Shown: positions 24,004-32,296, counted from the stretch's first letter. The stretch: 41,634 nucleotides of DNA from an uncultured Muribaculaceae bacterium (GCA_910587545.1 CAJUMI010000014.1:1-41634); one strand, 5' to 3'. Numbers and translations are program-made. The notes: a model not told the origin generated them from the sequence alone.

Positions 24004-25794
24004 TTATCGTTTGAGTGTCCGGGTCTTATCTGTCAGCCATTTGAGCGCTCCGCCGTCAAGCGAGGGTGACAGTGTCTCGCGGACGTGGGTGTGGTAGTTG
24101 TTGACCCATTCGATTTCATCGTCGGTCATTATTGCGGTGTCGAACAGCCTGAGATCAAACGGGAACAGCGTTACGGTCTCGAAACCGTAGAATTTGCCGA
24201 ATTCGGTGGTCATGGCCTCGACACACAGGACAAGGTTTTCGCATCTGATGCCATGGACGTCAGTGCGGTAGAGTCCGGGTTCGTTAGAGGTGAGCATGCC
24301 TGGTTTGAACGGGAATTTGCTGAGGTTAAGTGCTACTTTCTGAGGTCCTTCGTGGACATTGAGGAAGTGACCTACGCCGTGGCCGGTGCCGTGGAGATAG
24401 CTGAGGCCGTTTTCCCAGAGGAACCGGCGCGCTATCACGTCGATCTGCGCTCCGTTGGTGCCTTCGGGGAAAATCATCTTGGCCATTGCTATATGGCCTT
24501 TCATCACGAGCGTGAAGTCGCGGCGTTCGTCTGCTGTCGGTTCGCCGAGGGCTATTGTTCGGGTGATGTCGGTGGTTCCGTCGAGATATTGCGCGCCGGA
24601 GTCGACGAGTAGCAGGCCTTTGGAGTGAAGGGGCGATGATGACGTCTCGTTGGCCTCGTAATGGACGATGGCTCCGTGGGCTGCATATCCTGCGATGGTA
24701 CCAAAACTTTCATCGAAGAACAGCGGTTGGGCGCTGCGGTTGCGGCGTAGGATATCGGCGATGTCGAGCTCGGAGATGCCGTCTTCGGCTGCGACACGGC
24801 GTTCGATCTCCATGAACGAGTGGACGAGTGCCACACCGTCGCGCTGCATGGCGGCTTTTATTCCTGCGATCTGGACGGCGTTCTTGCAGGCCTTCATTTC
24901 GGCTATGGGCGACGTACCGTGGACCGAACGTCCGGCAAGAGCCGTATCGACAGCTTCGGCGGTGCGGTTGGGCTCAATGAGCACTTTTGCGTCGGCGGGC
25001 AGATCGGCGAGGAATGTCATCACCGCTGTATAAGTCATCGTCTTTATGCCTTGCGACGCGAGATAGGCCGTGGTCTCGTCGGTCAGTTTGGCCGGATCGA
25101 TAAACAATACAGATCCGTTGTCTGGCGCTATATATAGGAATGCTGTCGCCACGGGGTTGTACGTGACGTCGTTGCTGCGGATGTTCAAGGTCCATGCTAT
25201 TTCGTCGAGAGCAGAGACAAACATTGACGATGCCTGTTGGCTGGGTAGAGTGGATATGATGTCTGAAATTTTTTTAGATGTCTCAAGTCCGGCATACTTC
25301 GCGTCATGGATGAAAATCTTTGCATCTGGCAAAGCGGGACGGTCGGCCCAGATCCTGTCGATCGGGTCGAAGCCGGTGGCCAGCTCAATGCCGTGGATGT
25401 TGAGCTTGGCGCGGAGTGAGCCTGCTCGCATGGTGGAGAACATCATGCCGTTGATGCCTACGGTCTTTCCCGAGGGAACGCTGGCGGCAAGAAAGTCGTC
25501 GATCGAGGGTGTGCCGGGGAGACCGTCTTTCATGAGTTCGATGTCAGTTCCCGCGAGCTGCTGCGCGGCCTGGAGAAAATACCGTGAGTCAGTCCACAGG
25601 TATGCTTTGTCGGCTGTCACGACAAGGTCGCCGGCCGATCCGGTGAAGCCGCTGAGCCAACGGCGAGCCTGCCAGTGGGCGGCAAGATATTCACTCATGT
25701 GGGGGTCGGCCTGAGGCACTATGGTAGCATAGATACCGGCCTGGGCCATCTCATTTCTCAACGCGCAAAGGCGTTCGGCTATTGTCGTTTTCAT
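24004..25794 (-). CDS. pepP: Xaa-Pro aminopeptidase (M24B, aminopeptidase P)
   Basis: A 596-residue cytoplasmic metallopeptidase of the long three-domain type (similar to human XPNPEP1). It removes N-terminal residues before proline. Two creatinase-like N-terminal domains (about 1-150 and 155-300, starting RLCALRNEMAQAGIYATIVP) precede the pita-bread domain. Metal ligands by spacing: Asp398 (LLVDSG), Asp409 (GTTDITR), His472 (HGTGHGVGH), Glu505 (SNEPGLY) and Glu519 (RCENL). All are present. Proline-rich peptide turnover fits a gut saccharolytic/proteolytic lifestyle. Its -7 box is 31 bp upstream and lies head-to-head with the nagA promoter. Confidence 0.93.
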   Translation of the reverse strand: MKTTIAERLCALRNEMAQAGIYATIVPQADPHMSEYLAAHWQARRWLSGFTGSAGDLVVTADKAYLWTDSRYFLQAAQQLAGTDIELMKDGLPGTPSIDDFLAASVPSGKTVGINGMMFSTMRAGSLRAKLNIHGIELATGFDPIDRIWADRPALPDAKIFIHDAKYAGLETSKKISDIISTLPSQQASSMFVSALDEIAWTLNIRSNDVTYNPVATAFLYIAPDNGSVLFIDPAKLTDETTAYLASQGIKTMTYTAVMTFLADLPADAKVLIEPNRTAEAVDTALAGRSVHGTSPIAEMKACKNAVQIAGIKAAMQRDGVALVHSFMEIERRVAAEDGISELDIADILRRNRSAQPLFFDESFGTIAGYAAHGAIVHYEANETSSSPLHSKGLLLVDSGAQYLDGTTDITRTIALGEPTADERRDFTLVMKGHIAMAKMIFPEGTNGAQIDVIARRFLWENGLSYLHGTGHGVGHFLNVHEGPQKVALNLSKFPFKPGMLTSNEPGLYRTDVHGIRCENLVLCVEAMTTEFGKFYGFETVTLFPFDLRLFDTAIMTDDEIEWVNNYHTHVRETLSPSLDGGALKWLTDKTRTLKR

Positions 25795-25824
25795 TGTTGA
25801 ATCTCTTTTATATTATCCAAAGTG

Positions 25825-25832
25825 CAAACTTA
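25825..25832 (-). promoter_or_regulatory. -7 box (TAAGTTTG) for pepP
   Basis: The reverse complement reads TAAGTTTG, matching TAnnTTTG. It is only 13 bp from the oppositely directed nagA -7 box, so the two promoters overlap. Confidence 0.5.
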
Positions 25833-25845
25833 CGAAAAAAATGAT

Positions 25846-25853
25846 TATCTTTG
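25846..25853 (+). promoter_or_regulatory. -7 box (TATCTTTG) for nagA
   Basis: TATCTTTG matches TAnnTTTG; the predicted start near 25860 is 30 nt before the ATG at 25890. Confidence 0.6.
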
Positions 25854-25889
25854 CTGAAAAATACAAAGAATTTAATGTAACCAATCAGC

Positions 25890-27047
25890 ATGTTAACACA
25901 GATTGTCAACGGAAAGATATTTACGCCGCACGGTTGGATCAACGGCGGCTCTGTCGTGATAGAGAATACAATAATACGAGATATTTTTAACTCCTGCGCC
26001 CCTGTCGATGGTGTAGACAAGACGATCGATGCCCGCGGGGCCTACATCCTGCCCGGCGCTATTGATCTCCATGTCCACGGTGGTGGAGGACGCGATTTCA
26101 TGGAGACGACCGAAGACGCTTTCATCGAGGCTATCGCCGCGCATCGCCGCCACGGTACAACCTCGATAGCTCCGACGCTGTCATCGTCGACCAACAAGAT
26201 GATCGACGACGCCGCCACGACGTGCGACAGGCTTATGGCCGATCCGATGAACGGTATTCTCGGCCTGCATCTCGAGGGGCCGTACTTCAACCCCGGGAAG
26301 GCGGGAGCGCAGATGCCTGAGATCATCAGAGCCATCAACCCCGACGAATACAAGGACCTTGTCGAGCGTCACAGCTGCATACGCCGCTGGGATGCCGCCC
26401 CCGAACTTGATGGTTCTGAAGAGTTCGCACGCTATTTGCGTTCGAAGGGCGTTGTCGTGTCAATCGCCCATACGGCTGCGACACCCGACGACGTTGATCG
26501 TGCCGCCGAAGCAGGTTTCAGCCATGCGACACACTTCTACAACGCGATGACCCAGCAGCATAAAGAAGGCATGTACAGCAAGGCCGGCACTGTCGAGGGT
26601 GTCTATGACCATTCTGAAATGACTGTTGAGGTGATAGGAGATGGAATTCATGTGCCTGTAAGGACTATCCGCCTGGCATACGGAATGAAAGGTGTGGAAA
26701 ACATGGCGTTTATCACCGATGCGCTGGCTGTGGCGGCATCCGACAGCACGAAAGCCTTTGACGAACGTGTGCGGATCGAGAACGGCGTCTGTGTTCTCTC
26801 TGACGGTTCGGCTATCGCAGGATCTATCGCGACGATGGATCGTGTTATCAAGGTGGCTGTTACCGAAGCTGGTATTCCCCTCGAGGATGTCGCCCGGATG
26901 GTTGCCGAGACTCCTGCCCGCATCATGGGTGTCTATGACCGCAAGGGCAGCATCGAACGCGGCAAGGATGCTGATATTATCTTGATGGATGATAATTTAA
27001 ATCTATCCGGGGTCGTCCAGATGGGACGCGAGATCGAGATTGCCTGA
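25890..27047 (+). CDS. nagA: N-acetylglucosamine-6-phosphate deacetylase
   Basis: A 385-residue amidohydrolase that converts GlcNAc-6-phosphate to glucosamine-6-phosphate and acetate in amino-sugar catabolism and cell-wall recycling. Motifs: PGAIDLHVHGGGG (55-67; His61/His63), HLEGPYFNP (127-135; metal ligand Glu129), SIAHT (His194), SHATHFYNAM (His215 and the Asn-Ala-Met substrate loop), and ITDAL (catalytic Asp277). All are intact. It is cytoplasmic. It starts a plus-strand group with two SGNH hydrolases and a small surface protein (58 bp to the next gene), and complements the secreted GH20 enzyme at 2664. Confidence 0.95.
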   Translation: MLTQIVNGKIFTPHGWINGGSVVIENTIIRDIFNSCAPVDGVDKTIDARGAYILPGAIDLHVHGGGGRDFMETTEDAFIEAIAAHRRHGTTSIAPTLSSSTNKMIDDAATTCDRLMADPMNGILGLHLEGPYFNPGKAGAQMPEIIRAINPDEYKDLVERHSCIRRWDAAPELDGSEEFARYLRSKGVVVSIAHTAATPDDVDRAAEAGFSHATHFYNAMTQQHKEGMYSKAGTVEGVYDHSEMTVEVIGDGIHVPVRTIRLAYGMKGVENMAFITDALAVAASDSTKAFDERVRIENGVCVLSDGSAIAGSIATMDRVIKVAVTEAGIPLEDVARMVAETPARIMGVYDRKGSIERGKDADIILMDDNLNLSGVVQMGREIEIA

Positions 27048-27057
27048 TTTGAATGAT

Positions 27058-27078
27058 TAAGAGCTTGTTTGATAAACC
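27058..27078 (+). repeat. Partial copy of the TTAGAGSTTGTTKAATA motif
   Basis: TAAGAGCTTGTTTGATAAACC resembles the ends at 12440 and 31532. It occupies the nagA to SGNH gap. It may be a chance match or a decayed element end. Confidence 0.3.
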
Positions 27079-27105
27079 TTTTATAAACCGGACATAACAC
27101 AACGA

Positions 27106-27912
27106 ATGAAAAAGATAATCCTGCTTGTCTCAGCCGCAGTGGTCAGTATTGCGGCATCCGCACAGTCGATCACCATAGTCCAGAAGGGACAGGAAGTGCT
27201 GAGTGTATCGCCCTCGACGGTCGATGAGATCGTATTCAGCATGGACGAACCGACCGGCACTGTTGCTTCGGGCGGTTCTCAGGCTGTCAACGGCAAATGG
27301 TGCTCGATCGGAACTTCAATCACGTGGTATAATAATAATGTGTCGACAGCCGGCGGCCGTTTTACACGCGGTTATCAGGATCGTGTCATGGATAGGCTCG
27401 CATTCAAGGAATTTGCAAATGTAGGTGATAACGGCGGTTGCATCGCAGGTTCGGTCAACAAACCGGTTGAGGCTGACTACTATTCAATCGAACACGGCAT
27501 CAATGACTGGGGCCACGGTGTGGCAGTCGGTACAATCGATGACTACATCAACGGAACCAATAACGGAACCTTTGCAGCCGACTACCGCCGTCTTATCGAT
27601 AAAATATATTCTTTGAATCCGAAGGCCAAGGTCGTCCTTTGCACACCCCGTAAGGGCTGCGGATTCTCGGGTTATCTGCCTGCCCACTGGTATGACGAGC
27701 ACAAAGGCATCCATCTGGAGGACTATGCAAAACTCATCCGCCAGATCGCCGAATATGAATCGCTGCCCGTCGCCGATTTCTTCAGTCTGTGCGGGGGAGA
27801 CCATAATCTTGTACAGCTTTCCATAGACGAGGCTCTTCATCCCAATGACGACGGCTACCAGCTTATGGCCAATGTCCTTGTCAAGGCATTTGAGAAGATC
27901 ATTGTTGAATGA
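27106..27912 (+). CDS. Secreted SGNH/GDSL hydrolase (first of two tandem copies)
   Basis: A 268-residue exported protein with signal peptide MKKIILLVSAAVVSIAASAQ. A short segment (residues 21-60, GQEVLSVSPSTVDEIVF) resembles the N-terminal beta segment seen in Bacteroidales surface proteins. The SGNH core runs from WCSIGTSITWYN (nucleophile Ser71) through EHGINDWG (block III, Asn133) to LHPNDDGYQ (block V, His245). The family includes esterases and carbohydrate deacetylases. At the catalytic Asp of block V (D-x-x-H) this copy has Glu242; an Asp sits one residue earlier. It is paralogous to 28435-29166 through the whole core. The setting beside nagA suggests action on acetylated sugars, but that is inference. 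Confidence 0.82.
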   Translation: MKKIILLVSAAVVSIAASAQSITIVQKGQEVLSVSPSTVDEIVFSMDEPTGTVASGGSQAVNGKWCSIGTSITWYNNNVSTAGGRFTRGYQDRVMDRLAFKEFANVGDNGGCIAGSVNKPVEADYYSIEHGINDWGHGVAVGTIDDYINGTNNGTFAADYRRLIDKIYSLNPKAKVVLCTPRKGCGFSGYLPAHWYDEHKGIHLEDYAKLIRQIAEYESLPVADFFSLCGGDHNLVQLSIDEALHPNDDGYQLMANVLVKAFEKIIVE

Positions 27913-27938
27913 TTTGGTAACAAATTAACCTGTTCATC

Positions 27939-28424
27939 ATGAGAATCACGAAATGCCTCGCAGCCCTTTTGACGGCGCTGGCGGTCTCGGTGTCTTGTCT
28001 TAGGGCCGACGATGGGACAAAACTGTTTATCCATTACACTGACGGCACTCAGCTTGAACTTGATTTTGCCGACAAGCCTACAATTAAATTTGGGGTCAGA
28101 AATCTCGTCAAGATCAGCAGTGCTTCCATGTCGCTGATCGCCAAGCCTTTTAAAAATGTTGACAAGATCACATTTTCGGGTCAGTCGGGCATCGACGATG
28201 TGATCTCCGGAGAGAAGGGGATCAGTGCCGGACAAGATAACAAAGTTGCCTTCATCGGCTTCAAGCCCGGCACAGGGATCACGGTCACATCGGTTGGCGG
28301 CATAGTCTTCCGCTCGGTTTCTGTTGACAGTTAGGATAGGTTTGAAATCTCGCTCGACGGATTGCCGAAAGGGGGCTATATCATAACTGCAGATGGTGAA
28401 GTTTGCAAACTGGTAGTTGAATAA
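27939..28424 (+). pseudogene. Small secreted surface protein interrupted by an in-frame TAG
   Basis: From ATG 27939 a signal peptide (MRITKCLAALLTALAVSVSC) leads to LFIHYTDGTQLELDF and PFKNVDKITFS, the small beta-repeat pattern of Bacteroidales surface proteins. The frame stops at TAG 28332-28334 after residue 131 (ending RSVSVDS). The same frame continues with FEISLDGLPKGGYIITADG and CKLVVE to TAA at 28422-28424, which looks like the conserved C-terminal sorting-domain strand pattern (GxYII.., K.VV). So the intact gene was about 161 codons and has lost its last 29 residues to one nonsense codon. It lies between the two SGNH genes (26 bp and 10 bp gaps). Function unknown. Confidence 0.7.
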
Positions 28425-28434
28425 TTTATTGCAG

Positions 28435-29166
28435 ATGAAAAATTTACTTATGATATTGGCGATTGTGCTGGCTGCCGTGCCGGCTTTCGCCCAAGTAAGA
28501 GACGTGAAAGGTCATTGGTGTGCACTCGGCACATCTATCACATGGTATAATGAGAACGTGAATGCCTCTAACGGTGGTTTTACCAAGGGCTATCAGACAC
28601 GTGTGATGGAAAAACTCGCCTTTACAAAATATACCAACAACGCTGTTAACGGCGGGGCACTAAAGACAGTCCTGCAGCAGAATAAGGTCATCGCGGCGGA
28701 TTATTATACGATCGAGCACGGTATCAACGACTGGGGTCAATCGATTCCGGTCGGTACGATGGACGACTATATCAACAATACCGGCAACGGTACGTTTGCG
28801 GCTGAATACCGTAAACTCATAGATGCGATCTATAAGGCCAATCCAAAGGCAAAGATTGTGATCTGCACCCCTCGCCGCGGCTTTGGCTTTTCGGGTTATC
28901 TGCCGGATCATTGCTATGATCCCAAAAACGGTATCTATCTGAGTGAATATGCCGAGATGGCGCGGAAGATAGCTGAATATGAATCGATTCCGGTGGCCGA
29001 TTTCTATAAATATTGCGGAGGTCAGCGTACCTTGCTCGATGAATCTCTCAACGATGCCCGCGCTTCAAGCGGTTACACCAATGACGCCGTGCATCCCAAC
29101 GATATCGGCTATCAACGTATGGCCAATGTGCTGATCGATGCGCTCGAAAATGTGATTGTCGACTGA
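28435..29166 (+). CDS. Secreted SGNH/GDSL hydrolase (second tandem copy)
   Basis: A 243-residue exported protein; the start at 28435 gives the signal peptide MKNLLMILAIVLAAVPAFAQ. It shares with 27106-27912 the blocks GTSITWYN (Ser34), EHGINDWG (Asn98), TPRRGFGFSGYLP and HPNDIGYQRMANVL. It keeps the canonical Asp217-x-x-His220 dyad. It lacks the extra N-terminal beta segment of the first copy and has a longer insert before block V (RTLLDESLNDARASSGYTN). It is probably a periplasmic or surface esterase/deacetylase. Tandem duplication followed by divergence is the simplest reading. A strong terminator follows. Confidence 0.85.
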   Translation: MKNLLMILAIVLAAVPAFAQVRDVKGHWCALGTSITWYNENVNASNGGFTKGYQTRVMEKLAFTKYTNNAVNGGALKTVLQQNKVIAADYYTIEHGINDWGQSIPVGTMDDYINNTGNGTFAAEYRKLIDAIYKANPKAKIVICTPRRGFGFSGYLPDHCYDPKNGIYLSEYAEMARKIAEYESIPVADFYKYCGGQRTLLDESLNDARASSGYTNDAVHPNDIGYQRMANVLIDALENVIVD

Positions 29167-29183
29167 TTGATAGCAAATAAAAC

Positions 29184-29237
29184 GATATCAGCTTCGAATG
29201 TACGTTTGTGACCGCATTCGAAGCTGATATTGTTTTT
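29184..29237. terminator. Bidirectional terminator between the SGNH genes and cinA
   Basis: ATATCAGCTTCGAATG (29185-29200) pairs perfectly with CATTCGAAGCTGATAT (29215-29230), followed by TGTTTTTT on plus and CGTTTTATTTG on minus. Confidence 0.85.
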
Positions 29238-29252
29238 TGTATCAGAGGGTCA

Positions 29253-30503
29253 TTATATGACCTCTAATTTCTTTGCAAGGGCAAGCAGAGCCTCGGTCGA
29301 GGCGCGGTCAATCACCCGCTGCCTGTTGCCGGGGTAGCGTCTGACGAAGGTTTCAGTGCCTTTCGGAGTGAGTACGGCTGTCCACACCGTGCCGACCGGC
29401 TTTCCGTCGGTGGCGCCGCCTGGACCGGCGATGCCGGATGTGGCGATCGCACATTCTGCGCCGGTGAGGCGTGCGACCCCCTCGGCCATAGCGGCCACGA
29501 CCTCGCTGCTGACCGCACCGTGGCGCTCGATCACTCCGCTCTCGACGCCCAGCACCCCGGTCTTGACGCAGTTGGAATAGCTCACGACGGATCCGAGAAA
29601 TATGTCGGAGCAACCCGGTGTTGACGTGATCATGTGAGCGATGTTGCCGCCTGTGCAACTTTCCGCGCTTGCGAGATGCAGTCCTTTGGATCTTATGGCG
29701 TGGATTGCGATTTCGGCCGCGTTGGCGTCACCGGTGTAGATTATATATGGTCCGGTTTCATTGCAGAGGCGTTCGTATGCTTTGTCAAGAACTTTGTCGG
29801 TCCCGTCGCCATTTGTGCCTCTCGCGTCAAGTCGCAGACGTATCAGGCCCGGTGTCGGAAGATAGGCCAGATGAAGACCTGTGGGTAGACTGGCTTCGAA
29901 GTCTTCGAGACGTTCGGCAAGAGCTGATTCGGTGATGCCCGTGATCATCAGTGTTTTGTGGTCGATATATGTATCGGGTGCAAACTGCGATGCTATCTCC
30001 CCGGCTACCGTCCTTACGAGCATTCCTTCGGTCTCGAACGGCACTCCAGGCATAGCTATCAGCACGTGGTGGTCTGACTTGCGGTCGAACCACATGATCG
30101 GAGCCGTGCCCAGCCGGTTCTGGATCACCCGGCATGACGTCGGCACCATCGCTTGGCTTTCTGTTAGCGGATTCATCTTCAGCCCCCTGAGATCGAAGAC
30201 TTCCCTGATATTGGCCGCGACTTCCCGGTCGAATATCATCGGTCCGCCGAATATATCACACATCACTCCTTTGGTGATGTCGTCTTTCGTCGGGCCGAGG
30301 CCGCCGGTCGTGATGACCAGCTCGCTGTCGGCCATGCAGATTTCAATGGCCCGGTGAATGTCGTCGGCCTTGTCGGCGACTGTTACCACTCTCGCTGTTT
30401 CCCAGCCATATTGTCCGAGAGTCCGTGAAATGAATCCTGAATTGGTGTCTGTCACCTGGCCGAGGAGTATCTCGTCGCCGATGACAATTATTGAAAGTCT
30501 CAT
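29253..30503 (-). CDS. cinA: CinA-family protein, nicotinamide-nucleotide amidase
   Basis: A 416-residue cytoplasmic protein. The N-terminal molybdopterin-binding-like (COG1058) domain holds GDEILLGQVTDTNS (9-22) and TTGGLGPTKDD (65-75). The C-terminal PncC domain (about 255-416) has AESCTGG, GSVVSYSN and ATSGIAGPGG. The PncC part deamidates nicotinamide mononucleotide to nicotinate mononucleotide (NAD recycling); the N-terminal part can have ADP-ribose pyrophosphatase activity. The full-length fusion is usual for Bacteroidetes. It starts 5 bp after the tsaD stop, so the two are co-transcribed. Confidence 0.93.
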   Translation of the reverse strand: MRLSIIVIGDEILLGQVTDTNSGFISRTLGQYGWETARVVTVADKADDIHRAIEICMADSELVITTGGLGPTKDDITKGVMCDIFGGPMIFDREVAANIREVFDLRGLKMNPLTESQAMVPTSCRVIQNRLGTAPIMWFDRKSDHHVLIAMPGVPFETEGMLVRTVAGEIASQFAPDTYIDHKTLMITGITESALAERLEDFEASLPTGLHLAYLPTPGLIRLRLDARGTNGDGTDKVLDKAYERLCNETGPYIIYTGDANAAEIAIHAIRSKGLHLASAESCTGGNIAHMITSTPGCSDIFLGSVVSYSNCVKTGVLGVESGVIERHGAVSSEVVAAMAEGVARLTGAECAIATSGIAGPGGATDGKPVGTVWTAVLTPKGTETFVRRYPGNRQRVIDRASTEALLALAKKLEVI

Positions 30504-30508
30504 TGTTG

Positions 30509-31528
30509 TCAGATGCTTACGCGGGCATATGGAGTCTCGTCGTAGCGGCAGAACTCTCCCGCCATGTATTTGAAATATCCTGCGATGGCGACCATGGCAG
30601 CGTTGTCTGTGGTGAACGCCCTCTGTGGTATAAATGCTTTCAGACGCCTGCGATTGCAGAATTCTTCGACGGCTGCTCTGACACCGGAATTTGCCGACAC
30701 TCCTCCGCCGATCGCAACGGTTTTAGCGCCTGTCTGTTTCACTGCTTTGGCGAGTTTGTCGATCAGAATGTCGATAATGGTCGCCTGCAGCGACGCTGCA
30801 AGATCGGCCATGTTGTTTTTTATGAAATCGGGATCTGCAGCCGTGGCGTCGCGCAATGTGTACAGAAACGAAGTCTTCAGCCCGCTGAACGAGTAGTCAA
30901 GTCCGGAGATATGGGGTTTGGAAAATTTGAATTTTCCTGGGTCGCCCTGAGCGGCGAGGCGGTCGATATGCGGTCCGCCGGGGTAGGGCAGTCCCATCAC
31001 CTTGGCGCATTTGTCGAATGCCTCACCGGCTGCGTCGTCGATGGTCTGGCCGATGACTTCCATGTCATTGTAGTCTTTGACAAGGATTATCTGTGAGTTG
31101 CCGCCGGATATAAGCAGGCATAGAAAAGGAAATTCAGGCACTTCGTCGTCGGCGTTGTTGCGCACGAAGTGCGACAGTACATGGCCGTGGAGATGGTTGA
31201 CGTCGACAATCGGTATGCGCAGTCCGAGCGACATGCCTTTGGCGAAGCTCGTGCCGACAAGCAGAGATCCCAGAAGCCCGGGCCCGCGGGTAAATGCTAT
31301 CGCCGACAGATCGCGCTTGTCTATTCCGGCGCGTTTGATCGCTGTGTCGACGACAGGCACTATATTCTGCTGGTGGGCACGCGACGCGAGTTCGGGCACA
31401 ACGCCGCCATACTCCTCATGCACGCTTTGCGACGCAATGACGTTGCTGAGCAGAAGGCCGTCGGCAATGACGGCCGCCGAGGTGTCGTCGCACGAAGATT
31501 CTATTCCGAGAATGATTGTTCTTGACAT
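30509..31528 (-). CDS. tsaD: tRNA N6-adenosine threonylcarbamoyltransferase
   Basis: A 339-residue ASKHA-fold protein that, with TsaB and TsaE, transfers the threonylcarbamoyl group to A37 of ANN-decoding tRNAs (t6A); it is generally essential. Motifs: GIESSCDDTS (8-17), SQSVHEEYGGVVPELASR (34-51), metal-binding His112 and His116 in NHLHGH, GGNSQ, the phosphate loops YPGGPHIDRLA and GGGVSANSG, and TTDNAAM near the C-terminus. All are intact. The ATG lies only 5 bp inside the end of the inverted-repeat element at 31534-31755, so that element supplies the whole upstream region; no TAnnTTTG box is visible in it. Confidence 0.96.
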   Translation of the reverse strand: MSRTIILGIESSCDDTSAAVIADGLLLSNVIASQSVHEEYGGVVPELASRAHQQNIVPVVDTAIKRAGIDKRDLSAIAFTRGPGLLGSLLVGTSFAKGMSLGLRIPIVDVNHLHGHVLSHFVRNNADDEVPEFPFLCLLISGGNSQIILVKDYNDMEVIGQTIDDAAGEAFDKCAKVMGLPYPGGPHIDRLAAQGDPGKFKFSKPHISGLDYSFSGLKTSFLYTLRDATAADPDFIKNNMADLAASLQATIIDILIDKLAKAVKQTGAKTVAIGGGVSANSGVRAAVEEFCNRRRLKAFIPQRAFTTDNAAMVAIAGYFKYMAGEFCRYDETPYARVSI

Positions 31529-31531
31529 ATA

Positions 31532-31755
31532 TTAGAGGTTGTTTAATAACCAGTGAGAAGCCGTAGTGAAAAGCTCAAAAAGTCATCCATGCAGGCTTTG
31601 GTAACTTATGTTGACAATTACCTTCATTTAAAATTTCTATTCTGAGATTGTAAAATAAATGCTTGTTCGCATCCATTCTCTTGGGCGTCTTTAGGGCTGA
31701 AATTCACCTCATGAGGATAGACTTCGGCTTCCACATTCGTTATTGAACAACCTCT
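31532..31755. mobile_element. Short inverted-repeat (MITE-like) element upstream of tsaD
   Basis: AGAGGTTGTTTAATAAC (31534-31550) and GTTATTGAACAACCTCT (31739-31755) are 17-bp inverted repeats with one mismatch, bounding 222 bp. Inside, on the minus strand, a 37-codon open stretch (31737-31624, containing EVNFSPKDAQENG) has protein-like composition but no ATG. This could be the remnant of a transposase or other IS gene. Similar ends occur at 12440 and 27058. No clear target duplication is seen. The element fills the gap between the outer-membrane protein gene (stop 31766) and tsaD. Confidence 0.5.
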
Positions 31756-31765
31756 TGAACGCTCA

Positions 31766-32296
31766 CTAAAATACGTATGCGATGCCGGCTGTGATGACCG
31801 CTGTCGAATATCGTTTCATCAGTATGTATTTCGCTTCGATAGAGAGTTTCAGGCTCTCGCTACACCTGAGATCGAAGCCTGCACCGAGGTTGAGTCCGAA
31901 TCTTGCAGTGCGGGTCGAAACATCATCGCTGCTCTCGAGTCCCTGTGTGCGGAAATGGCGGCTCCATGACGAGTAGTTCATGCCGGCCAGCGGATAGAAA
32001 GCGACTTTTTCTCCGGTGAAGCCGAAAGGTACGTGGGCGTTTATGTCAAACGTGAACGCATCCATGTCGTTGTTGCGGAATATGTAACCTAACTCAGGCG
32101 ATATTCTGAAGTGGTCGCTGAATGAATACTGGAATACAAGACCGGCTACGGCCGATTTGTTTTTTGACGCATACCCTATTTTCGGGCCGAGTGATTTTTC
32201 GCCTTTCACAATCTGAGCCTGAGAGGGCAGTGAGGATGCGATAGCGAGAGTCGCGGCCACAATCAGTCGCGTGATTGTCTTGTTGATCTTGAGCAT
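31766..32296 (-). CDS. Outer membrane beta-barrel protein
   Basis: A 176-residue exported protein: signal peptide MLKINKTITRLIVAATLAIASSLPSQA, then eight alternating aromatic/polar strands such as GLVFQYSFSDHFRISPEL and FGLNLGAGFDLR, ending in the C-terminal strand AVITAGIAYVF with terminal Phe, the usual BAM recognition pattern. It resembles the small OmpX/OmpW-like porin family proteins of Bacteroidetes. No enzymatic motif is present and the function is unknown. It has its own promoter; the inverted-repeat element and tsaD lie downstream on the same strand with no obvious terminator. Confidence 0.8.
   Translation of the reverse strand: MLKINKTITRLIVAATLAIASSLPSQAQIVKGEKSLGPKIGYASKNKSAVAGLVFQYSFSDHFRISPELGYIFRNNDMDAFTFDINAHVPFGFTGEKVAFYPLAGMNYSSWSRHFRTQGLESSDDVSTRTARFGLNLGAGFDLRCSESLKLSIEAKYILMKRYSTAVITAGIAYVF

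Noticed and set aside
7468..28334. Genetic-code reassignment or selenocysteine at the in-frame TGA (7468-7470) and TAG (28332-28334)
   Set aside because: TGA, TAA and TAG are all used as normal stops by other genes in this window, and no selenocysteine-type stem-loop or Cys-replacement context is evident; nonsense mutation or base error is simpler.
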